A stretch of 12,116 nucleotides of DNA from JAXGRD01 sp050946655 (GTDB taxonomy: Bacteria > Bacillota > Clostridia > Peptostreptococcales > Anaerovoracaceae). A program made the translations under genes and the position numbers. The stretch is taken from assembly GCA_050946655.1 (NCBI GenBank), contig JBMNVE010000054.1, positions 1 through 12,116 on the forward strand, in the 5' to 3' direction. This document shows positions 1 through 6,873 of the stretch, piece by piece (within the stretch, counting starts at the first letter, position 1; each line of letters begins with the position of its first letter). A model generated the notes under the pieces. The model ran no database searches. It saw only the letters and a program-made list of their open reading frames with translations, and was not told where the DNA came from.

Positions 1-469
1 TTAGAATATCCATGGCTTCTACGGCTTTGTCGTAGGATTTGTCCGACCCTCTGAAGTAATTGTGCTTTTCCTTGTCGAAGAAATCCAATGACACATTGAC
101 AATGTCCACCCCTGCATCCCACAGTGCTCTGGCATACTCATGGGTTATATGCATCCCGTTGGTATTGATGATCACAATGAAGTCCTTAGCAAACTCAGAG
201 GATATCCGGGGAAGATCTTCCCGTATACAAGGCTCCCCTCCGGCAAAGTTCACCACCCTTATCCCCATGGCCAAAAGCTTAGGTATGCTCCTATGAAAAT
301 CCGCAACGGTATACTCCCTTTCTCTGTCGTATTCATTTTTCCAAAAGCTACAGAACTTGCACTGCAGGTTACACCTGTAGGTAACATGCCAGGCTGCAAA
401 GATGGGTTTTTGAGCGACAAAGGATTTGCAGCATCCCAAGTTGATTCTACTGTTATTGATAAAACTCAT
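1..469 (-). CDS. Radical SAM enzyme, N-terminal 156 residues only
   Basis: Partial gene: the reading frame opens at an ATG at 469 and is still open at the left edge of the window. The protein carries the radical SAM 4Fe-4S motif CNLQCKFC (Cys33, Cys37, Cys40), with an aromatic residue and Thr just before it, and a GGEP motif at 77-80 that contacts the SAM amino group in this superfamily. An NTNG stretch (102-105) and VNVSLDF (125-131) fit later strands of the barrel. This is the MoaA/PqqE/HpnH-like type with the cluster near the N-terminus, so no B12-binding domain precedes it. The ATG overlaps the TGA of the upstream N-acyltransferase gene (ATGA), and AGGAG lies just before it, so the two are translationally coupled. 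Such enzymes cleave SAM to a 5'-deoxyadenosyl radical. The substrate is unknown; a lipid or amine made by the operon is my inference. Whether a SPASM domain follows cannot be seen. Confidence 0.9.
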   Translation of the reverse strand, partial: MSFINNSRINLGCCKSFVAQKPIFAAWHVTYRCNLQCKFCSFWKNEYDREREYTVADFHRSIPKLLAMGIRVVNFAGGEPCIREDLPRISSEFAKDFIVIINTNGMHITHEYARALWDAGVDIVNVSLDFFDKEKHNYFRGSDKSYDKAVEAMDIL

Positions 470-1611
470 ATATACTCCTGTTTAAATACTTGTCTTTCTT
501 TTACAGATGTTTCGGGGAGCAAGGTATCCGCAAATTTCTCCAGCAATGCCTGGACGATTCTGTTTCTATAGCAAAACCCGATATAAAGACGGTCTACCTT
601 GCATCCTATCCTGCCCTTTACTTCGTAGGTGTTTTGCCCAAATGAAATCATGGTTTTCCCTTGTTTTATGGCATGGATTATGGTTTGGTGAAACAAGTTG
701 AAGTATACGTCATAATCTCTGCTCCACCGGTAGTCTATCCCGGCAAACATGGCCGATATCTCATCTTCCCCGCTATCACAGATCAGGAAAAATCCGATTA
801 TTTTTTTGTTCTTCTTTATGGTCAGCAGCCTGGGCTCTATGGACTTCACCGTATCCATTTGACGGAAGTATCCGGGTGTCAGTTTTTCAAACACATTGGA
901 AGACTTGCTTAAAACTTCAGAATACATATCATATTCCCGGCTTCCAAAGGCAGAGTTTATCTCCCTTACCATATCTACTTGGATCCCCTCGGCCACCAGT
1001 TTTCTTTCACTCTTTTTTATGGCTTGTCGGAACTTTCCCCGCATAGAGGCCAAAAAATCTTCGTTGTCGGACCACCGTATTTTCAGCGTATTGTTGGGCA
1101 TATCATTTCCAAAGGAGCAGCCTTCTTTCTCCAGGATCTGACCATAATCCACTTTGAACCAGTGGGGAACTTCCTTGTATATGATCAATTTTATCTTTTC
1201 CCTCTTGGCCACATCCTTTATGGCTCTTGCCATCACTTGGATCTCTTTTTCCCCGGTTGCACCTTCCTTTATTCCTATACCGAAGTTCCCCGAAGAAGGC
1301 GGACTTCCCACCACCAGTGCAGTGATGACCCCCGCCCGTCTGAAAACGGCATTCAACCTCCTTGCGGCAGACTTGAGCCATCCTCCCTCCATCAATGTGT
1401 CCAGCTTGATATCTATGGTGAACATAGGTGCCACCGCCACCATTTCCTCTTTGCGATATACACAGATGTACTGACAAGGATATTCCCTTCCCATGGTTTT
1501 CTCGATGTGGAGAAGGTAGTCGTAGGATAGCAGTTTGTTTTTTCCTATGACCGTCTCCCACCCATTCTTATCCACCTCTGTTATACTGCTAAAGATCCTG
1601 GCCAACACCAA
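466..1611 (-). CDS. GNAT-fold N-acyltransferase (Acetyltransf_6 / FemAB-like)
   Basis: 381 residues, two GNAT-like halves. The N-terminal half has a pattern typical of predicted N-acyltransferases: a conserved start, GW, a 'xLLSYDYLLHIE' helix, and a strand 'MVAVAPMFTID' (57-67). The C-terminal half has a basic helix starting MRGKFRQAIKKSERKL (190-205), the strand KIIGFFLICD (270-279), a helix 303-318, and the closing FGQNTYEVKGRIG (324-336), which matches the end of the PF13480-type fold with its K..G. Such proteins transfer acyl groups from CoA or a carrier protein to amines. The start is TTG at 1611, preceded by AAAGGA nine bases upstream; there is no in-frame ATG before residue 40. A GTG at 1608 is an alternative. 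It lies 15 bp after the reductase-aminotransferase gene and overlaps the next radical SAM gene by 4 bp. Directly following an amine-forming enzyme, it may acylate the amine. That role is inference; the fold call is fairly safe. Confidence 0.75.
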   Translation of the reverse strand: MVLARIFSSITEVDKNGWETVIGKNKLLSYDYLLHIEKTMGREYPCQYICVYRKEEMVAVAPMFTIDIKLDTLMEGGWLKSAARRLNAVFRRAGVITALVVGSPPSSGNFGIGIKEGATGEKEIQVMARAIKDVAKREKIKLIIYKEVPHWFKVDYGQILEKEGCSFGNDMPNNTLKIRWSDNEDFLASMRGKFRQAIKKSERKLVAEGIQVDMVREINSAFGSREYDMYSEVLSKSSNVFEKLTPGYFRQMDTVKSIEPRLLTIKKNKKIIGFFLICDSGEDEISAMFAGIDYRWSRDYDVYFNLFHQTIIHAIKQGKTMISFGQNTYEVKGRIGCKVDRLYIGFCYRNRIVQALLEKFADTLLPETSVKERQVFKQEYI

Positions 1612-1626
1612 GGCATTCCATCCTTT

Positions 1627-4179
1627 CTACGCAAAACTTCCCCCATCCAGCAATTTATGTTGCCGGCACACGTTCTCAAAGGCCATCAAGAACCTTTGGG
1701 CCTCTTTCTCGCTGATGATCAAAGGCGGCTCTATCCTCATCACCATAGGGTTATTGAGGGTCACGATGGAGATGATGTTTTCTTCGTTGAGAAGGCTGGC
1801 AGCAAATTGGGCAGTGAAATTATCACTGAGATACTTTTCTACATTTTCGATATTTTCATCCACGAAGTTCCTCACCGAGGTCACTATGTTTTTGGACAAC
1901 GCTCTGTACATGTCCCTGGTTTCTGAGGGGATCATGGAATTGATCATCTCCACCAGTGTTTCAAGACCGGATGATACATCGTACTGAAACTCTATCCCAA
2001 TGAGGAGCCCCTGACCTCTCACGGCTTTTATGAACCCGTATCTTTTGGATATCTCCTCAAGGCCGTTCAATAGATATTCTCCCACGGTCTTTGCATTCTC
2101 CACCAGCTTCTCGTTTTCTATCACTTCCAATGTGGTCAGCGCAACAGATGCGCAAAAGGAATTCCCTCCGAAGGTACTGGTGTGCAAAAGATAATCCGAC
2201 TGGTTCCCATATGCTTCATCCCAAATATTCTCCGTGGTAATATATGCTCCCATGGGTACTAATCCTCCTCCCAAGGACTTTGCACAAGCGATGATATCCG
2301 GCTTTGCTCCATGGTGCTCCACAGCAAACATCTTCCCCGTTCTTCCAAATCCGGTCTGCACCTCGTCTACAATAAACAATGCCCCGTACTTGGTGCAGAG
2401 CTCACGGCATCTTGCCAAATACCCATCTTTCGCAGGGATTATCCCCCCCTCTCCCTGGACAGGCTCTACGATGAAGGCCGCCACATCTCCCTCTCTAAGG
2501 ACTTCTTCCAATGCCTCCGGAGAATTGTATTCTACGCCGACTGAATTGGTCAGGAGAGGTAAAAAGGGATCTCTGTACTTATCTCTGCCGGTTACGGAAA
2601 GTGCTCCCAAGGTTTTTCCGTGGAAGCTGCCTTTGGTGTAAACGTACTTCCACTTCCCTGTATACTTACAAGCCAGCTTCAGTGAACCTTCCACCGCTTC
2701 GGCACCGCTGTTGCAGAAAAAGGTTCTGCTTAAATTACCGGGAAGAATCTCCGCCATTTTTTGACTGAGCAATGTGGCACAATATCCGGGAGAAACCTGA
2801 AGAATGCCGGGCAACTGAGCTTCCATATATTTTAGGATATTTTCTTTTACAGCCGGATGATTGTGACCAATATTCACAGAGCCATATCCCCCGACGAAGT
2901 CTAGATACTCGTTTCCTTCATTGTCCCAGACCCTCATGCCCTCAGCCCTCACATACAGCCGATCGTAGCGTCCACTTTGGTTTACCGCAGCTAATACAGG
3001 GTTTATGTAGGTGGAGTATTTCTCCATGATCTCCGCCTTTGTGATCTCATCAATGCCTTTGTATATATCAGGATCCGCCTCTTCCTTCTTGGAAAAAAGC
3101 TTTCTATCCATATGACTTTTTATTTTGTATATTTCTCCATCCCCTACCGGCTTTTTCCCGCAGCTAATGCCTTTTACGACAAAGCCGTGACGTTTTGCCA
3201 TCTTTCCAATGGCCATTCCATTGTCCAGAGAGAGCATCCTACCCACAGAACAACGATCCTGTGCATTATCCAGGGCCAAAAGGATTGTTTCCCCCACGCA
3301 CCCATAGAATCCGTCAGCGAAAAGTGAAGACATGGGCACATTTAGCAATTCTACCCCTTCCTCAAATCCAAAACGTCCTCCGTCAACTACCAGCACCTCC
3401 GGTCTTTCCTCTTCCCGGCACATATCTTTTGGTTCTCCCACATCTATGACAATGCAGCCCTTGGGAAGAGACGATCTGGAGATGAATCCCCCGGTAGTGG
3501 TGGCGGTGAAAACAACTTGTGCGTCCTTAAATGCGTCTTCCGGTTCAGTGGTAAAACTGATCTTTTCAAAGCAGTCCAAGCTATCGGCAAAGTATTTTTT
3601 GACCATAAGGTTTTCCCTCCGGCCTACGGCTGTTACCTTTGCCCCCTTATGCACAAGCAATTTTGTGATCAACAAAGCAATGCTCCCGGGGAAGCCCACC
3701 ACGGCCACCTTCAATCCTTCAATATCCAGGCCCAGCTTGTCTAAAATGTAATCCAGGGTGTCCACCGAAGTAGTTGCGGTAAAGGTATTTCCCGTGGTGA
3801 TCTTAGCACTTCCCTTCAGGCATTCCTGAACATCTCGCCCTCTGCCCCCTATGCTGGCGGTATAGCCCCCCAGCCCGATGATCTCAGCTCCCCACTCTTC
3901 CAGTTCCAGTGCGGCTTTCTTTATCTCCTCTACTGCCTCTTCCACATGTTCAAGCATGTCTTCCGGCCCTCGGGGAAGATAGACGATTTTTCCCGTGGCC
4001 TCGGCACCCGCCTTGGACCTTATGGTGAACTCCGCAAAGTCAACATAAACCTGACTTTCCTCCTGTCTTTCTTGCATTTCCTTCCCCGGTGCAGTAGATA
4101 AGCCTCTCATCTGCCGGAAAATTTTTAACATGTTTTTCTCGTTTTCATTATTGATGTGTGCAATAAATCCAAACTTCAT
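1627..4179 (-). CDS. Fused acyl-ACP reductase and class III aminotransferase
   Basis: 850 residues, two enzymes in one frame. Residues 1-340 resemble cyanobacterial long-chain acyl-ACP reductase (AAR): LGGYTASI (103-110), ITTGNTFTA (127-135), a nucleotide-binding strand-turn VAVVGFPGS (158-166), VIDVGEPKD (244-252), and GFYGCVGETILLAL (290-303), whose Cys294 matches the catalytic Cys that forms the acyl-enzyme. KMAKRHGF (326-333) matches the AAR C-terminus. Residues about 385-850 are a PLP class III aminotransferase closest in look to putrescine/ornithine aminotransferases: SGAEA (491-495), GSFHGKT (517-523), DEVQTGFGRTGK (605-616), Schiff-base Lys634 in ACAKSLGGG, and RIEPPL (815-820). The joint reaction expected is acyl-ACP to aldehyde (NADPH) and aldehyde to primary amine (amino donor unknown). 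A stretch of about 50 residues (732-786) before the last domain looks inserted relative to YgjG. ATG at 4179 has AAAGGA upstream and follows the ketosynthase-like gene by 17 bp. The domain calls are strong; the chain length and product are inferred. Confidence 0.9.
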   Translation of the reverse strand: MKFGFIAHINNENEKNMLKIFRQMRGLSTAPGKEMQERQEESQVYVDFAEFTIRSKAGAEATGKIVYLPRGPEDMLEHVEEAVEEIKKAALELEEWGAEIIGLGGYTASIGGRGRDVQECLKGSAKITTGNTFTATTSVDTLDYILDKLGLDIEGLKVAVVGFPGSIALLITKLLVHKGAKVTAVGRRENLMVKKYFADSLDCFEKISFTTEPEDAFKDAQVVFTATTTGGFISRSSLPKGCIVIDVGEPKDMCREEERPEVLVVDGGRFGFEEGVELLNVPMSSLFADGFYGCVGETILLALDNAQDRCSVGRMLSLDNGMAIGKMAKRHGFVVKGISCGKKPVGDGEIYKIKSHMDRKLFSKKEEADPDIYKGIDEITKAEIMEKYSTYINPVLAAVNQSGRYDRLYVRAEGMRVWDNEGNEYLDFVGGYGSVNIGHNHPAVKENILKYMEAQLPGILQVSPGYCATLLSQKMAEILPGNLSRTFFCNSGAEAVEGSLKLACKYTGKWKYVYTKGSFHGKTLGALSVTGRDKYRDPFLPLLTNSVGVEYNSPEALEEVLREGDVAAFIVEPVQGEGGIIPAKDGYLARCRELCTKYGALFIVDEVQTGFGRTGKMFAVEHHGAKPDIIACAKSLGGGLVPMGAYITTENIWDEAYGNQSDYLLHTSTFGGNSFCASVALTTLEVIENEKLVENAKTVGEYLLNGLEEISKRYGFIKAVRGQGLLIGIEFQYDVSSGLETLVEMINSMIPSETRDMYRALSKNIVTSVRNFVDENIENVEKYLSDNFTAQFAASLLNEENIISIVTLNNPMVMRIEPPLIISEKEAQRFLMAFENVCRQHKLLDGGSFA

Positions 4180-4196
4180 ATTGTTCCTTTCTCCCG

Positions 4197-5210
4197 TTAC
4201 CGAACAACGACACAGCCGTTGTTTCCGCCGTATCCAAAAGTCGCTATGATGGCCGGGTTCTTTTCACTGCTTTCCATCCATCCTATGATTTCCAGTAGTC
4301 CTGAGGCTGCAAAGGTATATCCTTTTTTATCCTTGTATCCTTCAGACCATAAGTTCTGTCCCATGATCTTACTTACCGCCGCTATTTCCCCTGCTACATG
4401 TCTTTTGGAAATGCTCCCACTGATATACAAAAATTCTTCACCTTCCAAGCAGGCTGCAGAATCCCTGACCATATCCTCTAAAACTGTTGATCCTTTCCCT
4501 TGGAAGCCGCCGTTTCCTCCACAAAAGGAACTTCTGATATCCAGGATTTCTGCCATCACAGTACCTCCTCTTGCTTCTAAGTCTTTACGTCGCTCAAGTA
4601 CCATAGCAGCGGCTCCGTCTACAACAGCATAATCCCCATTCCTAAAATACCCCCGGGCGTTTAGGATCTCTTTTTCCAGAGGATCGTTTTTTGCTGAGGC
4701 CGCACCCACAAATGCCACATCTATCTCGTTGTTGTTTAGGGCATCTGTGGCGGCTTTCAACGCGTATATCCCCGAGGCGCAGTTGGCCATTATGGTTTCC
4801 GACGGTCCACCTGCTTTTGTGATTTGTGCCCCCAAAAAACAGGGGATATTGGGCACATCCTGCAGGACCTCCACGGTGCTCCAGTAATCTACAATGCCAT
4901 GGAAAAAACATCCCCCGTCAAAGCGATCTTCTTTGTTTTTGCACAGGTCAAATAACTCTTTTCTATGGTCTTCATCCGACATCAGATTCATGAACTCTCC
5001 GTAGAAGACCCCTCTGCTTTCCTTCTGTCCCTCTTCAATATTGTATCCCGACATCTTTACTGCCTGAGACAGTGCAGAAATAAACATCCTGCCACTTCTT
5101 CTGGCAAATCGCATAGTTCTGCGATTCTCCCGATTCAACTCCACTTCTTCTCTTTCATTTAAGATGCATCTGCCGTAACCGGATACGACAATCTCGCCTT
5201 TTTCAGTCAT
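4197..5210 (-). CDS. Ketosynthase-like protein lacking both catalytic histidines
   Basis: 337 residues, thiolase fold, shorter than a normal KAS II (about 410). The nucleophile region is kept: MANCASGIYAL with Cys144, then NNEIDVAFVGAAS (160-172) and YAVVDGAAAMVLE (194-206), and the protein ends in FGYGGNNGCVVV (325-336), the degenerate form of the KAS glycine-rich terminus. The His of HGTGT is absent: the segment reads YISGSIS (262-268). The second His is also absent: by alignment with the neighbouring KAS, GH becomes G297-Y298. Decarboxylative condensation by the usual Cys-His-His triad is therefore unlikely. It may act as a chain-length-factor-like partner of the upstream KAS, or as an acyl-transferring, non-elongating KS (KS0-type). 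True chain length factors usually lose the Cys instead, so this is not a classical one. ATG at 5210 has GGAGAA upstream; the gap to the KAS gene is 15 bp and to the reductase fusion 17 bp. Confidence 0.8.
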   Translation of the reverse strand: MTEKGEIVVSGYGRCILNEREEVELNRENRRTMRFARRSGRMFISALSQAVKMSGYNIEEGQKESRGVFYGEFMNLMSDEDHRKELFDLCKNKEDRFDGGCFFHGIVDYWSTVEVLQDVPNIPCFLGAQITKAGGPSETIMANCASGIYALKAATDALNNNEIDVAFVGAASAKNDPLEKEILNARGYFRNGDYAVVDGAAAMVLERRKDLEARGGTVMAEILDIRSSFCGGNGGFQGKGSTVLEDMVRDSAACLEGEEFLYISGSISKRHVAGEIAAVSKIMGQNLWSEGYKDKKGYTFAASGLLEIIGWMESSEKNPAIIATFGYGGNNGCVVVR

Positions 5211-5225
5211 AAATATAGTTCTCCG

Positions 5226-6452
5226 CTACCGTCCAAGTACCAGGGTGACATTTTGTCCGCCAAACCCGAATGAATTGGATATACACTTCTCCAGATCTGC
5301 TTTACGGCATCTATCTTTCACATAGTCCAGATCGCATTCCCCATCCTCTTCCTCCAAGTGCATGGTGGGAGGGATCGACCCCTTTTGGATAGCCAAAAGT
5401 GTGATGATGCATTCCAGTGCCCCCGCCGCCGCCAATAGATGGCCGGAAATCGCCTTGGTAGAAGAGGTTGGTGGTACACCATTTTTCTCGTCAAACACGC
5501 TTTTTATCGCTTTGGTTTCAAGCAGATCGTTGTAATAGGTCCCCGTACCGTGAGCATTGATGTAGTCGATTTCCCCGGGTTTTACCCCGACACATTTAAG
5601 CCCTCGACTCATGGCTCTCTTATATGCGCTGCCTTCCATATCCGGAGACGTCACATGATGATTATCCGTTACTGCACCGTATCCTAAAATCCTGCCATGG
5701 GCCCGGGCATTTCTATCCGCAGCACTTTTTTCAGACTCGATAGTTACGACCCCCGCCCCTTCTCCGATCACGCAACCTGTCCGGTCGGCAGAAAAAGGCC
5801 TGCAGCTCCTCCTTCCGTCGTGATGCTTGGAAATCAGGTTGAGAATGGAAAACAGCCCGATCTCATTTATCCATAGTGAGGCATCGCTGCCCCCTGCGAT
5901 GGCTATGTCCACATCTCCCCTCATGACCATTGTGGCGGCTTTGCCAATGGCTGCAGCCCCTGACGCACAAGCGTTGGATATGGTTTCAACATGGCCGGTT
6001 ATCCCCAGTCTTTCTGCGATTTTGTTGGCACTGTGATAACCGCAGGTATAGGGGATGCAGCCGATCAGTTCTTCTTCATCCGGCGGATTCCCCGCATATC
6101 TTTTGTACAGCAGTTCATATACCTTGTGATTCTCAGCAAGTGAAGGACTCCCGCCCATAATGACGGCAGCTCGTTTATCCTTCAAGTATCCTTCGCTTAT
6201 CCCTCCGTCGGTCAGTGCTTGTTTCAAGGCCATCATGGAAAATCGCACCGGGCGGCTGTCTTTCTCATAGACAGGGTCCAATTCCTCTTCCCGGATCTTT
6301 CCTCCCGGGATCTTGCCCCAGCCATAATCTTCAATAAAATCGATTCCCGATATCCCGTCAAAGACTCGGCGGCTCAACTCTTCCAAAGAACAGCCCAGAG
6401 GGGAAACAACACCCATGCCGGTGACCAACGCTTTTCTCCTCTTATTTGTCAC
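5226..6452 (-). CDS. Beta-ketoacyl-ACP synthase II-type (FabF-like)
   Basis: 408 residues from the GTG at 6452. It begins with a typical FabF N-terminus (KRRKALVTGMGVVSPLG) and has the whole KAS II layout: active-site Cys162 in SNACASG, EGAGVVTIE (231-239), His301 in NAHGTGT, Lys333 and His338 in TKAISGH, and SNSFGFGGQN near the end. The Cys-His-His triad is intact, so it should condense an acyl group with malonyl-ACP and release CO2. I chose the GTG because it puts the conserved N-terminus at the usual distance and has GAGAGGAAG before it. An in-frame ATG at 6497 would add 15 residues unlike the family. A TTG at 6425 behind AAGAGGAG is a less likely third choice because it would remove part of the conserved start. 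The gene overlaps the upstream carrier protein gene by 11 bp. No ketoreductase, dehydratase or enoyl reductase is seen in the window, so those steps must come from host fatty acid synthesis or from genes to the left. Confidence 0.93.
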   Translation of the reverse strand: MTNKRRKALVTGMGVVSPLGCSLEELSRRVFDGISGIDFIEDYGWGKIPGGKIREEELDPVYEKDSRPVRFSMMALKQALTDGGISEGYLKDKRAAVIMGGSPSLAENHKVYELLYKRYAGNPPDEEELIGCIPYTCGYHSANKIAERLGITGHVETISNACASGAAAIGKAATMVMRGDVDIAIAGGSDASLWINEIGLFSILNLISKHHDGRRSCRPFSADRTGCVIGEGAGVVTIESEKSAADRNARAHGRILGYGAVTDNHHVTSPDMEGSAYKRAMSRGLKCVGVKPGEIDYINAHGTGTYYNDLLETKAIKSVFDEKNGVPPTSSTKAISGHLLAAAGALECIITLLAIQKGSIPPTMHLEEEDGECDLDYVKDRCRKADLEKCISNSFGFGGQNVTLVLGR

Positions 6453-6873
6453 AGCTTCCTCTCTCCCGGAGCATAGTCTTTTCCACTGCACCTGCAAGCA
6501 TATCCACCGTTACAAACCCTTGGATTGTTTCAAGGAGCCTTCCGGTGCTGCCTTTTTCTATCTTTCCTTTCACTTTATCGATGTCTTCTCGGCTGAACTC
6601 CATGTTCATGATCTCCGATACCTTCTCCATCATTTTTTCCCCATCCCCTGTCTTGCCATTATCCACTACGATGGCTGTATCGTTGATGATCCTGATCAGG
6701 TTCAAGGAGATCTGATATTTTTTGCTCAGCCTGCCGTAGAGTTCCTGCATTTCCAGAGAATCCACACCCAGGTCCTCGGTCATGGACATATCCCCACTTA
6801 CTTCTTCCTCATCCAAAAACAGCAAATCTGCTATTTCCCTTATGATATCTGCTCTGATTGTTTCTTTATCCAT
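6442..6873 (-). CDS. Acyl carrier protein with unusual C-terminal extension
   Basis: 143 residues, against about 75-85 for an ordinary ACP. The N-terminal part is a standard carrier domain: a first helix (6-20), then the phosphopantetheine site in LGVDSLEMQEL with Ser39. After helix II the sequence departs from the family: a strand-like IRIINDTAIVVDN (60-72), a helix with acidic and basic residues (78-105), and TGRLLETIQGFVTVDMLAGAVEK, which resembles the usual last helix of an ACP. This looks like an insertion of roughly 40-60 residues rather than a simple tail. The ATG at 6873 lies inside the end of the radical SAM gene (34 bp overlap) behind a strong AGGAGAGGAG. It sits directly before the KAS gene, overlapping it by 11 bp, which suggests that it carries the growing chain for that enzyme. 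The partner assignment is inference. Confidence 0.85.
   Translation of the reverse strand: MDKETIRADIIREIADLLFLDEEEVSGDMSMTEDLGVDSLEMQELYGRLSKKYQISLNLIRIINDTAIVVDNGKTGDGEKMMEKVSEIMNMEFSREDIDKVKGKIEKGSTGRLLETIQGFVTVDMLAGAVEKTMLRERGSCDK

Noticed and set aside
979..1530. Plus-strand open frame of 183 codons, and the other plus-strand frames across 60-10926
   Set aside because: They lie opposite clearly recognised minus-strand genes, show no domain or start signal, and are typical shadows in a GC-balanced genome.
1103..1561. Second minus-strand frame inside the N-acyltransferase gene, 152 codons
   Set aside because: Out-of-frame shadow with no recognisable motif. The overlapping frame has family-specific motifs on both sides.
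4197..5210. Calling the short KAS-like protein a chain length factor
   Set aside because: Chain length factors replace the active-site Cys, usually by Gln. Here Cys144 is kept and the two His are lost, so I list only a neutral KAS-like call.
6453..6497. ATG at 6497 as the start of the KAS gene
   Set aside because: The extra 15 residues do not match FabF N-termini and would overlap the carrier gene further. The GTG at 6452 gives the normal start with a ribosome binding site.
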